NCBI GenBank assembly: GCA_022842465.1
Contig: JALHPN010000058.1
Coordinates: 1-41,883 of the forward strand
DNA from: Polyangiaceae bacterium
GTDB taxonomy: Bacteria > Myxococcota_A > Polyangia > Polyangiales > Polyangiaceae
Length of the DNA stretch: 41,883 bases
Direction: 5' to 3'
Below, one piece after another: positions 16,722-24,495 of this stretch. The position numbers and the translations under genes are program-made. The notes under the pieces were generated by a model. The model saw only the letters and a list, made by a program, of their open reading frames with translations, was not told where the DNA came from and did not search any database. Position 1 is the stretch's first letter; each line of letters opens with the position of its first letter.

Positions 16722-18257
16722 ATGGCCTCCCCGGCGGTCGTGGTGATCGGCGCGGGCGTCGGCGGCCTCGCCTGCGCGGTCGACCTCGCCACGAGCGGCT
16801 TCCGGGTTCGCGTGCTGGAGAAGGCCGACGGCGCGGGCGGAAAGGCGCGCACGCTCGAGGTCGGCGGCGTCGCGGTCGACGCGGGCCCGACCGTGCTCAC
16901 GATGCCGTGGGTCTTCGACGAGCTCTTCGAGGCGGCCGGCCGCTCGTTCCGCGACGTGGTCGCGCTCGAGCGGGCGGAGCTGCTCGCACGGCACGCATGG
17001 GCCGACGGGATGCGCCTCGACCTCCACGGCGATCGCGCGCGGTCCGCGGACGAGATCGGTCGAGCCTTCGGCAAGGACGACGCGCGCGCGTACCTCGCGT
17101 TCTGCGAGGACGGACGACGCATGTTCGAGATCTCCGAGGGCGCGTTCCTCCGGAACCAGCGGCTCACGCTGCCCGGCATCGTCCGGCAGTTCGGCGCGGC
17201 AGGTCTCGCCGCGCTCGCGAAGCTCGACGGGCATCGCTCGATGTGGCGCGCGCTCGAGACACGCTTCGCGTCCCCTCGCCTCCGGCAGCTCTTCGGTCGC
17301 TACGCCACGTACTGCGGATCGTCGCCGTTCGAGGCGCCGGGCACGCTGAACCTCGTCGCGCACGTGGAGGCGGAGGGCGTCTTCCGGACGAAGGGCGGGA
17401 TGGGCGGACTCGTCTCGGCGCTCGAGGCGCTCGCGCGCGCGCTCGACGTGGAGCTGTCCTACGGACGCGAGGTCGAGCGAATCGTGGTGGAGCGCGGTCG
17501 CGTGCGCGGGGTCGTCGCCGGCGGCGAGCACCACGCAGCCGACGCGGTGGTCTGGAACGGAGACGTCGGCGCACTCTCCCATGAGCTCCTCGGCGCGGAG
17601 GTCGCACGGAAGGTACCGCCGATGCCCGCAGAGCTGCGCTCGCTCTCGGCCGTCACGTGGACGATGACGGCCCGCACGACGGGCTTCCCCCTCGTGAACC
17701 ACAACGTCTTCTTCTCGGACGACTACCCGGCCGAGTTCGACGCGCTGATGAAGCGGCAGGTTCTTCCCGCAGAGCCGACGGTGTACATCTGCGCGCAGGA
17801 CCGCGGCGACGACGACGCGAAGACGAGCTCCGCGCCCGAGCGGCTCCTCGTCCTCGTGAACGCCCCGCCGACGGGAGACCAGCCGAGTCGCTGGACGGAA
17901 TCGGAGATCTCACGATGCGCGACGGCGACCATGGAGCACTTGCAGCGAGCGGGCCTCTCGATCGAGCCGCGCGCGAGCGTGACGACGACACCGGTGGACT
18001 TCCACGCGCGTTTTCCGGCGACCGGAGGGGCGCTCTACGGTCCACGCTCGAAGGGAGCGAGCTCGGTGCTGGCGCGTCACGGAGCGAAGACGAAGGTGCC
18101 GGGCCTGTACCTCGCGGGCGGGAGCGTGCACCCCGGGCCTGGCGTCCCGATGGCTGCCTTGAGCGGGCGGCTCGCCGCGACGCAGATCCGCGAGGACCTC
18201 GGTTCGACCGGCCCATCGCGGCGGGCGGCTACCACTGGCACTACCTCGACGGGGTGA
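16722..18257 (+). CDS. crtD: CrtD-type hydroxycarotenoid 3,4-desaturase
   Basis: An FAD enzyme that introduces the 3,4 double bond into 1-hydroxy acyclic carotenoids (hydroxy- or methoxyneurosporene desaturase) on the way to spheroidene or spirilloxanthin. The N-terminus has the dinucleotide fold VVVIGAGVGGLACAVDLA, followed by E-K at the end of strand 2 and GGKARTL. The block NHNVFFSDDYPAEF and the C-terminal GLYLAGGSVHPGPGVPMA are typical of CrtD rather than CrtI. The 511 residues fit the family. The conserved sequence ends near LAATQIRE; the last roughly 20 residues (Ser/Thr/Gly-rich) look unlike CrtD and overlap CrtC coding sequence in another frame. The 49-bp upstream spacer has no clear TGT-N12-ACA site. 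Confidence 0.9.
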   Translation: MASPAVVVIGAGVGGLACAVDLATSGFRVRVLEKADGAGGKARTLEVGGVAVDAGPTVLTMPWVFDELFEAAGRSFRDVVALERAELLARHAWADGMRLDLHGDRARSADEIGRAFGKDDARAYLAFCEDGRRMFEISEGAFLRNQRLTLPGIVRQFGAAGLAALAKLDGHRSMWRALETRFASPRLRQLFGRYATYCGSSPFEAPGTLNLVAHVEAEGVFRTKGGMGGLVSALEALARALDVELSYGREVERIVVERGRVRGVVAGGEHHAADAVVWNGDVGALSHELLGAEVARKVPPMPAELRSLSAVTWTMTARTTGFPLVNHNVFFSDDYPAEFDALMKRQVLPAEPTVYICAQDRGDDDAKTSSAPERLLVLVNAPPTGDQPSRWTESEISRCATATMEHLQRAGLSIEPRASVTTTPVDFHARFPATGGALYGPRSKGASSVLARHGAKTKVPGLYLAGGSVHPGPGVPMAALSGRLAATQIREDLGSTGPSRRAATTGTTSTG

Positions 18258-19141
18258 GCGCGGACGGCCGCTCGGCGATCGTCGTCATCGCGATGCTCGG
18301 CAACCCCTTCTCGCCCGCGTACGCGCGCGCGCGCGAAGCGGCCTCGGCCGGCTCTGCCGACGCGCTCGCGCACTCGTCGATGAACGTCGCGCTCTACGGC
18401 GACGCGGCGTCGGCCTGGACGCTCGCCGAGCGCCGCGTCTCGCCCGCGGAGCGCTCGGGCGGAAGCCTCGCCATCGGCGCGAGCTCGATGCGTTGGGAGG
18501 GGGATCGCCTCGTCGTCGACATCGACGAGCGCACGACGCCGTTCACCTTCCGCCGCCCTCTCCGCGGACGCATCGTGGTCCACCCCGAGGCGGCGAGCCG
18601 GCTCGAGATGGTGATCGACGAGCACGGCCTCCACCGCTGGTGGCCGGTCGCGCCGCTCGCGCGGATCGAGGTCGATCTCCAGGAGCCACGCGTGCGCTTC
18701 TCGGGGCACGGCTACCACGACGCGAACGCGGGCGCCGTCCCGCTCGAGGCGACGTTCGAGGACTGGAGCTGGTCGCGGGCGCGCTCGGCCGCCGGCGACG
18801 CGGCGCTCGTCACCTACGACGTCGCGTGCTCGTCCGGCGCGACGCGCTCCCTCGCGTTCCGGGTGAAGAAGAGCGGCGACGTGGAGGACCTCGCCGGCAC
18901 GGAGAGGTCGCCGCTCGGGCGCACGTTCTGGGGGCTCCCGCGTCACGCGCGCGTGGACGGCGGCGCGCCGATGCGTGTCGTGCGCTCGCTCGAGAACGGG
19001 CCGTTCTACGCGCGCGCGCTCGTCGAGACGCGACTCGGCGGAGAGAGAGTCGTCGCGATGCACGAGCAGCTCGCCGCCCACCGGCTCCGGCGTGCGTGGG
19101 TGCGCTTCTGCACGAAGCACAAGATGCGCATCGACGGGTGA
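18254..19141 (+). CDS. crtC: CrtC-type acyclic carotenoid 1,2-hydratase (start uncertain)
   Basis: Adds water across the terminal double bond of neurosporene or lycopene to give 1-hydroxycarotenoids. GNPFSPAYARARE, the SSMNVALYG block, and HRWWPVAPLARIEV with RFSGHGYHDAN identify the CrtC family. The coordinates use the GTG at 18254, which overlaps the crtD stop as GTGA and gives 295 residues. However, the frame is open upstream, and CrtC-like sequence (RFDRPIAAGGYHWHYLDG) continues back to about 18200 inside crtD, with no ATG, GTG, TTG or CTG in frame between 18062 and 18253. The true protein may therefore begin with an unusual start codon, arise by frameshifting from crtD, or the sequence may hold a one-base error. 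It ends 3 bp from the convergent hydrolase gene. Confidence 0.85.
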   Translation: MSADGRSAIVVIAMLGNPFSPAYARAREAASAGSADALAHSSMNVALYGDAASAWTLAERRVSPAERSGGSLAIGASSMRWEGDRLVVDIDERTTPFTFRRPLRGRIVVHPEAASRLEMVIDEHGLHRWWPVAPLARIEVDLQEPRVRFSGHGYHDANAGAVPLEATFEDWSWSRARSAAGDAALVTYDVACSSGATRSLAFRVKKSGDVEDLAGTERSPLGRTFWGLPRHARVDGGAPMRVVRSLENGPFYARALVETRLGGERVVAMHEQLAAHRLRRAWVRFCTKHKMRIDG

Positions 19142-19144
19142 GCG

Positions 19145-20035
19145 TCAGCGCGCGAGGAAGGCGTCGTACGCAGACGCGAACGGCTCGAGCATCTCGAAGT
19201 ACGGGAGCGCTCCGGTCTCGAAGACGCGGAAGCGCCAGTTCGGCCGGTCCTTCATCGCCTCGGCGCCGCGGTAGTCGACGAAGTCGCCTCGGACGCCGTG
19301 GGCCATCCAGACCGGCATCGTGAGCCCGTCGTAGAGGCGGGTCACGTCGTTCGAGAACATGTGGGCGGCGAGGAAGTGGAAGGGGGCGTGCTTGGCGCCC
19401 GGCTCGCGCGCGGTGCGGACGGCGTACGCCCACATGCCCTCGTCGATCTCCTTCCGGCCGAACGTCTTCTCGAGGAAATAGCGGACGACCCCGGGGCGCG
19501 TCAGGTTGTCGAAGAGAAAGTCGTCCCAGAGCGAGAAGCTGACGATCGCGTGCATGCCCGGCACCGCGCGCGTGCTGCCCTCCGGGCCTTCGCGGCGCTT
19601 GCCGTCGAAGCCGGTGGGACTGACGAGCGCGACGGTGCGGAAAGCGGCGGCGTCCTCGTTCGCGGCGCGGGCGAGGAACTCGGTCGCGAGGGAGACGGCG
19701 AGCGCGTCGACCGGAGCCCCTCCGTGTCGCCTCCGGACTTCGTCGACGAGGACGCGCACCGCGTCGGTCATGAGGCGCGGGGTGTAGGCGCGGTCGCGAC
19801 GCTCGGAGAGGCCGAACCCCGGCAGGTCGAGCGCGAACACGGGGCGTGACGTCGCGTAGTGCTCGAAGAGCGGGCGGATCTCGTAGGCAGACGCCGCGGC
19901 GTTGACGCTGTGGACGAGCACCATCGGCGCGTGGGCCGAGGTGTCCGGACCTGCGTGGTGGCACGCGATCCGGCCCGTCCGCGGGTCGTCGAGGAAGAAC
20001 GTCGTCGCGGGGAGCGGCGCGGGAAGGGCGGACAT
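19145..20035 (-). CDS. Alpha/beta hydrolase with an atypical active site
   Basis: A 296-residue alpha/beta-fold protein. MVLVHSVNAAASAYE is the oxyanion-side strand/loop, and FALDLPGFGLSER and ALAVSLATEF follow in the usual order. The nucleophile elbow reads A-V-S-L-A instead of G-x-S-x-G, and the position where the catalytic His is expected reads GALPYFE, so Tyr may replace His. It may be a non-hydrolytic binding protein or use a different mechanism (inference). It is not BchO, which is encoded at 29836. The gene is divergent from the pucC-like gene, and the tandem palindromes at 20071-20114 lie between them, so it may share light/redox control. ATG 20035 begins MSALPAP; longer upstream frames are shadows. 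Confidence 0.75.
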   Translation of the reverse strand: MSALPAPLPATTFFLDDPRTGRIACHHAGPDTSAHAPMVLVHSVNAAASAYEIRPLFEHYATSRPVFALDLPGFGLSERRDRAYTPRLMTDAVRVLVDEVRRRHGGAPVDALAVSLATEFLARAANEDAAAFRTVALVSPTGFDGKRREGPEGSTRAVPGMHAIVSFSLWDDFLFDNLTRPGVVRYFLEKTFGRKEIDEGMWAYAVRTAREPGAKHAPFHFLAAHMFSNDVTRLYDGLTMPVWMAHGVRGDFVDYRGAEAMKDRPNWRFRVFETGALPYFEMLEPFASAYDAFLAR

Positions 20036-20070
20036 CGAGCTGGACCGTAGTCGAGGACGCTCCGCGCATG

Positions 20071-20114
20071 TGACAATCCTAATTGACACTCTCGAGTGTC
20101 CACCTAAGGTGATC
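20071..20114 (+). promoter_or_regulatory. Tandem CrtJ/PpsR-like palindromes, pucC-like promoter
   Basis: Site A is TGA-N12-ACA (20071-20088) and site B is TGT-N12-ATC (20097-20114), separated by exactly 8 bp. The published CrtJ/PpsR consensus is TGT-N12-ACA. The minus-strand 22-mer at 20091-20070 matches the bchC site at 32951-32972 at 16 of 22 positions by eye. TTGACA (20083-20088) could be the -35 box, with TAAGGT (20105-20110) as a weak -10. Between and across the two sites lies the inverted repeat GACACTC-N2-GAGTGTC (20085-20100). It could serve both the pucC-like gene and the divergent hydrolase gene. Confidence 0.65.
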
Positions 20115-20120
20115 CCTGGC

Positions 20121-21488
20121 ATGCAGCAGGCGAAGCTCGGTTGGCTCGGCATCTTCCGCCTGGGTCTCGTCCAGACGGCGCTCGGTGCGATCGTCGTCCT
20201 CACGACGTCGACGCTGAACCGCGTGATGGTCGTGGAGCTCGCGCTCCCGGCGATCCTCCCCGGTGCGCTCGTCACCTTGCACCACGCGATGCAGCTCCTG
20301 CGGCCGCGGATGGGATTCGGGTCCGACGTCGGGCAGCGGCGGACCCCGTGGATCGTGGGCGGGATGACCGCCCTCGCGGTCGGCGGGTTCGGCGCGGCGG
20401 CGGCGACGGCGCTGACGGCGAGCCACTTCGCGCTCGGCATGGCGCTCGCGGTGGTGTCGTTCGCGCTGATCGGCGCCGGCGTCAGCGCGTCCGGCACGTC
20501 GCTCCTCACGCTCATGGCGAAGCGCGTCGCCGACGAGCGGCGCGCGGCGGCGGCCACGATGGTGTGGATGATGATGATCGCGGGGTTCGCGGTGACGGCG
20601 ATCTCGGCGGGCAAGCTCCTCGACCCCTTCTCGACGTCGCGCCTCGTCGCCGTGGCGGCGGGCGTCTCGGGCGTCGCCCTCGTGGTCGCGCTCCTCGCGA
20701 TCTGGGGCGTCGAAGGGCCGGACGCGCCGGTGGCCGCAGAGGAAGCGTCCTCGCCGAAACCCGCGTTCCTCGCGACGGTCCGGCAGGTGTGGTCGGAGCC
20801 GGACGCGCGGCGCTTCACGCTCTTCATCTTCGTGTCGATGCTCTCCTACAGCGCGCAGGACCTCATCCTCGAGCCGTTCGCGGGCGCGATCTACGCGTTC
20901 ACCCCCGGCGCCTCGACGAAGCTCTCGGGCGTGCAGCACGGCGGCGTGTTCGCCGGAATGCTCCTCGTCGCGATCGTGACGCAGCTCTTCAAGGGCCGGC
21001 CTGCCGCCTCGCTGAAGGGCTGGACCGTGGGCGGCTGCATCGGGTCGGCGGTCGCGATGTGCGGCCTCGTGTGGGCCGGCGTCCATCCGGGCGCGTGGCC
21101 GCTGAAGGAGAACGTCTTTCTCCTCGGCATCGCGAACGGCGCGTTCTCGATCGCAGCCATCGGCGCGATGATGTCGCTCGCCTCGCACGGACGGAGCGGG
21201 CGGGAGGGCACGCGGATGGGCCTCTGGGGCGCAGCGCAGGCGATCGCGTTCGGCGCAGGCGGCTTCGCGGGGACGGTCCTCGTCGACGTGGCCAAGCTCG
21301 TCGTCGGTCGTGGCGGCTCGGCCTATGCGTTCGTCTTCGCGCTCGAGGCGATCGGGTTCTTCGTCGCCCACGCGATCGCGCTCCGGATCACGTTCGCGCC
21401 CCCGGCGCGGGCGACCGTCGCGCCCGTGCCCGACTCGGCCCCGTCGCTCGGCGCGAACGTCTCGGGCACGTACTCGTCGGGCGAGTGA
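20121..21488 (+). CDS. pucC: PucC/LhaA-family (BCD) MFS carrier
   Basis: A 12-helix membrane protein of 455 residues in the bacteriochlorophyll delivery branch of the major facilitator superfamily. The start GWLGIFRLGLVQTALGAIVV and the block LNRVMVVELALPAILPG are hallmarks of PucC/LhaA proteins, as are RPRMGFGSDVGQRRTPWI and SAQDLILEPFAG. Relatives help assemble LH1 or LH2; since only LH1 (pufBA) is seen here, an LhaA-like role in LH1 assembly is the better guess. ATG 20121 follows AAGGTG at about 9 bp spacing. A longer frame from 19902 overlaps the divergent hydrolase and is rejected. The gene has its own promoter with tandem palindromes and no co-directional partner. Confidence 0.9.
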   Translation: MQQAKLGWLGIFRLGLVQTALGAIVVLTTSTLNRVMVVELALPAILPGALVTLHHAMQLLRPRMGFGSDVGQRRTPWIVGGMTALAVGGFGAAAATALTASHFALGMALAVVSFALIGAGVSASGTSLLTLMAKRVADERRAAAATMVWMMMIAGFAVTAISAGKLLDPFSTSRLVAVAAGVSGVALVVALLAIWGVEGPDAPVAAEEASSPKPAFLATVRQVWSEPDARRFTLFIFVSMLSYSAQDLILEPFAGAIYAFTPGASTKLSGVQHGGVFAGMLLVAIVTQLFKGRPAASLKGWTVGGCIGSAVAMCGLVWAGVHPGAWPLKENVFLLGIANGAFSIAAIGAMMSLASHGRSGREGTRMGLWGAAQAIAFGAGGFAGTVLVDVAKLVVGRGGSAYAFVFALEAIGFFVAHAIALRITFAPPARATVAPVPDSAPSLGANVSGTYSSGE

Positions 21489-21580
21489 CCGGCGTCGGCG
21501 CGCGACCAGCGTAGACTGGAGGCGCGGGCGCGACGCGTCGGCCGTTGAGTCCCGACGCGCTCCCTGGCACGCTGGAAGGT

Positions 21581-22720
21581 GTGCCGAGGCGCCCGCTCCG
21601 ACGCAGCGTGCTCACCGTCCTGCTCGCGGCGCTCTGCGGGTGCATCCCGCACGAGCAGGGACGCCAGGCCCTGCCCGTGAGCGTCGCCGTGACGCCGCTC
21701 GACGCTGGCAAGGCGCCCCCCGAGCGCGCGAAGCCCTCGCCGACCATCGACGACTGGCTCGCCGACGACGCGCCGTCGCGCTTCCCGAGCCGATGCCGGA
21801 TTCGCATGGAGGGCGCGATCCAGCTCCTCGCCCACAGCAAGCCGCAGGGGCCCTCGGAACCGTCCCCGCTCGCCGGCCACCATGCGCCGATCGTCGTCGT
21901 CGAAGAGCGGACCGATCGGCTGCGCGTCGTGCTCGAGGACTCCCGCGCGCGCATCGTCGCGTTCGTGCCGCGGAGCCACCTCGTGAGGGTGCCCGTGGCG
22001 GTCACGCCGCTCTTCCCCGGGAACCCGCCGCTCGAGCCGGAGGCAGGCACGGGCGTGCGCCTCGCACCCGGGGTGGATCTGGAGGACGCGGGCAGCGCGG
22101 TCTTCGCCGGCATCGCCATGCGCGAGGTGCACGGCGAGGTCGAGCACCTCTCGGTGCGCGGATGGATCCAGGAGAGCGCGCTCGGTGACGTGTGGGTCGA
22201 TGCGCCGTTCGCTCGACCGACGAGCACGGGTCGGCTCCGCCAGGGCGCAGCGCTCAGCGTGCCGGGAAGGTCTCTCGGTGCGCAGCACGGCGAGCTCCGA
22301 CGCGCGCTCGCCGTGCGCGTCCCGCCGCCTTCCGCCGGCGCCTCCGCAGTCTTCCTCGAGGGCGTCGAGGCGCTCGGAGGTGGGCGCGTGCGGCTCGTCC
22401 GCCCGTCGATCGAGCTCGTCGGCGACGTCGACGCGAGCGACTACCAGGCGACGACCGGGGGCGACGGCCTCTGGTCGGACCACTACTTCGAGTCGAGCGG
22501 CGGCTACGACATGCACGCGCGGCGCGCCGTCGTTCGCGAAGGCGCGCCGCTCTTCGCGCCCGGTACGGACGTGAAGATCGGCGTCGCCCGGAAGGAGACG
22601 CAGGCCTTCTTCCACACGCGAGCCTCCCCGCGGATGCAGGTCCAGCTCTCGTTCGGCCCGCTGCGACGCCTGAGCGTCGACGTCGAGAGCGCCGATCTCG
22701 GCCTCGAGCTCTCACCCTGA
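21581..22720 (+). CDS. Hypothetical lipoprotein
   Basis: Family not recognised. From GTG 21581 the 379-residue product has a basic start (RRPLRR), a hydrophobic core and a lipobox-like ALCGC, so it is probably a lipoprotein. The rest is a soluble, beta-rich protein of no known fold, with an aromatic stretch near DGLWSDHYFESSGGYD. An in-frame TTG at 21545 would add 12 residues before the basic region; I prefer 21581 for the signal peptide, although the GGAAGG sits very close to it. It lies 92 bp after the pucC-like gene and converges on the pnt operon. Nothing links it to photosynthesis beyond its position. Confidence 0.65.
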   Translation: MPRRPLRRSVLTVLLAALCGCIPHEQGRQALPVSVAVTPLDAGKAPPERAKPSPTIDDWLADDAPSRFPSRCRIRMEGAIQLLAHSKPQGPSEPSPLAGHHAPIVVVEERTDRLRVVLEDSRARIVAFVPRSHLVRVPVAVTPLFPGNPPLEPEAGTGVRLAPGVDLEDAGSAVFAGIAMREVHGEVEHLSVRGWIQESALGDVWVDAPFARPTSTGRLRQGAALSVPGRSLGAQHGELRRALAVRVPPPSAGASAVFLEGVEALGGGRVRLVRPSIELVGDVDASDYQATTGGDGLWSDHYFESSGGYDMHARRAVVREGAPLFAPGTDVKIGVARKETQAFFHTRASPRMQVQLSFGPLRRLSVDVESADLGLELSP

Positions 22721-22756
22721 GCGTCGACGAGGAGGCCCCAGACCTCGCGGGTCAGA

Positions 22757-22774
22757 GCGTGCCGGTCTGCACGC
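22757..22774 (-). terminator. Candidate hairpin after pntB
   Basis: GCGTGC (22757-22762) and GCACGC (22769-22774) form a 6-bp stem with a 6-nt loop, 3 bp past the pntB stop, in the 57-bp space between convergent genes. It could terminate either gene. No T-tract is present, so the call is tentative. Confidence 0.35.
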
Positions 22775-22777
22775 CCT

Positions 22778-24202
22778 TCAGTGCCCGCCGTCCTTCATCG
22801 CGGACACGAGGCCGAGGATGGTCTTTTTCGCATCCCCTAGCACCATCATGGTGTTCGGGTAGAAGAAGAGCTCGTTCTCGACGCCGCTGAAGCCGGTGTT
22901 CATGCTGCGCTTCAGCACGATGACGCTCCGCGACTGCTCGACGTTGAAGACGGGCATGCCGTAGATCGCGCTCGTCTTGTCCGTCTTCGCGCCAGGGTTC
23001 ACGACGTCGTTCGCGCCGACGACGAGCACCGCGTCCGTCCGAGCGAAGTCGTCGTTGATCATGTCGAGGTCGAAGAGCGCGTCGTAGGGCACGTTCGCCT
23101 CCGCGAGGAGCACGTTCATGTGGCCCGGCATGCGGCCGGCGACCGGATGAATCGCGTACCTCACCTCGACGCCCTTCTTCTCGAGCGCCGCCGCCAGGTC
23201 CCGTACGGCGTGCTGCGCCTGCGAGACCGCCATGCCGTAGCCCGGCACGACGATCACCGTCTGCGCCGCCGCGAGCACCGCCGCGGCGTCCTCGACCGTC
23301 GCCTCGTTGTAGCTCTTGCCCGGCGCGGCCGTGGCGGCCGTGCCCGTCGACTCGCCCGTCCCGAATGCGCCGAAGATGACGTTCGTGAAGGACCGGTTCA
23401 TGGCCTTGCTCATCACCATCGACAGGATGAACCCGCTCGATCCGTCGAGCGCGCCGGAGATGATGAGGATGTTGCTCTTCAGCGCGAAGCCCGTCGCACA
23501 CGCGGCGAGGCCGGCGTACGAGTTGAGCAGCGAGATGACGACCGGCATGTCGGCGCCACCGATCGGGAGGACCGCGAGGACGCCGAGCGCGAGGCCGATC
23601 CCGCCCGTCACGAAGAACATCCACGCGGGCGCGTCGCGCAGCATGACGACCTGCGCGACGAGCAGGACGATCGCCCCGCCGAACGCGCCGATGTTCATCA
23701 TGTTCTGCCCCTTCCACGTCACGGGCGCGCCCGTGATGAAGCCCTGGAGCTTGCCGAACGCCATGATGCTGCCCGTGAAGGTCAGCGAGCCGAGGAAGAC
23801 CTCGAAGCCGAGCGCGCCCATCGTCAGCCGATCGAGCTCCTCGCCGGTCACCGCGTGGGTGCCCGTCGACAGCTTGTGGAACTCACCGAAGCCGACGAGC
23901 GCCGTCGCGAGGCCGCCGAAGGCGTGGCTGAACGCGATGCGCTCGGGCATCTTCGTCATCGGCAGCCGAGCCGAGATCGCGGTACCGATGAGGCTCCCGA
24001 GGAGGAGGCCGCCCGCGATCCACTCGAAGGAGACGATCTCCTTCTTCGCGAGCGTCGCGACGACGGCGATGAGCATCCCGAGCTCGCCGAGGAAGATGCC
24101 GCGCTTGCCCTTCTCCGGCGACGATAGGCCGCGGAGGCAGAGGATGAAGAGGATGGACGCGACGAGGTACGCGAGGTTGATGAGCTGGTCGCGGACCGTC
24201 AT
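22778..24202 (-). CDS. pntB: Proton-translocating NAD(P) transhydrogenase, subunit beta
   Basis: PntB holds the NADP(H)-binding domain III and part of the membrane domain II of transhydrogenase, which uses the proton gradient to drive NADPH formation from NADH. The 474-residue product starts in a membrane region with RGLSSPEKGKRG and has helices up to about residue 280. Domain III carries VVPGYGMAVSQAQHAV, HPVAGRMPGHMNVLLAEA and DVVNPGAKTD, which are standard NADP-site blocks. ATG 24202 overlaps the stop of the small alpha subunit gene as ATGA. It is the last gene of the pnt operon. The position inside the photosynthesis cluster suggests NADPH supply, but this is inference. Confidence 0.95.
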   Translation of the reverse strand: MTVRDQLINLAYLVASILFILCLRGLSSPEKGKRGIFLGELGMLIAVVATLAKKEIVSFEWIAGGLLLGSLIGTAISARLPMTKMPERIAFSHAFGGLATALVGFGEFHKLSTGTHAVTGEELDRLTMGALGFEVFLGSLTFTGSIMAFGKLQGFITGAPVTWKGQNMMNIGAFGGAIVLLVAQVVMLRDAPAWMFFVTGGIGLALGVLAVLPIGGADMPVVISLLNSYAGLAACATGFALKSNILIISGALDGSSGFILSMVMSKAMNRSFTNVIFGAFGTGESTGTAATAAPGKSYNEATVEDAAAVLAAAQTVIVVPGYGMAVSQAQHAVRDLAAALEKKGVEVRYAIHPVAGRMPGHMNVLLAEANVPYDALFDLDMINDDFARTDAVLVVGANDVVNPGAKTDKTSAIYGMPVFNVEQSRSVIVLKRSMNTGFSGVENELFFYPNTMMVLGDAKKTILGLVSAMKDGGH

Positions 24203-24495
24203 TTGGCGCCACCCGGGCCCTTCTTGAACATGCGGAGCATGCGGTCGGTGATCATGAAGCCGCCGACCACGTTGATCGTCGCGGAGGTGACGGCGACGAA
24301 GCCGAGCACGGTGGAGAGCGTGTCGTGCTTCGACCCCGCGAGCACGAGCGACCCGACCAGCGAGATGCCGCTGATCGCGTTCGTCCCGCTCATGAGCGGC
24401 GTGTGGAGCAGCGCGGGGACGCGCGAGATGACCTGGTATCCGACGAAGCCGGCCAGCGCGAAGATGTACAGGCCGAAGATGAGGTCTTCGTTCAC
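24199..24495 (-). CDS. pntAB: NAD(P) transhydrogenase, membrane part of split subunit alpha
   Basis: A 98-residue membrane protein carrying the C-terminal membrane helices of PntA as a separate polypeptide, as in other three-subunit transhydrogenases. The core LLHTPLMSGTNAISGISLVG is diagnostic. About three helices are visible, and the C-terminus MLRMFKKGPG is basic. GTG 24495 overlaps the stop of the upstream NAD-binding subunit as GTGA, and its own stop overlaps the pntB start as ATGA, so all three genes are translationally coupled. Confidence 0.95.
   Translation of the reverse strand: MNEDLIFGLYIFALAGFVGYQVISRVPALLHTPLMSGTNAISGISLVGSLVLAGSKHDTLSTVLGFVAVTSATINVVGGFMITDRMLRMFKKGPGGAK

Noticed and set aside
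17657-18199. ATG at 17657 as the start of crtC
   Set aside because: It would add about 180 Arg-rich residues overlapping crtD in another frame, unlike any CrtC.
19902-20120. In-frame 5' extension of the pucC-like gene
   Set aside because: It overlaps the divergent hydrolase and the operator; PucC-type homology begins at ATG 20121, which has a ribosome-binding site.
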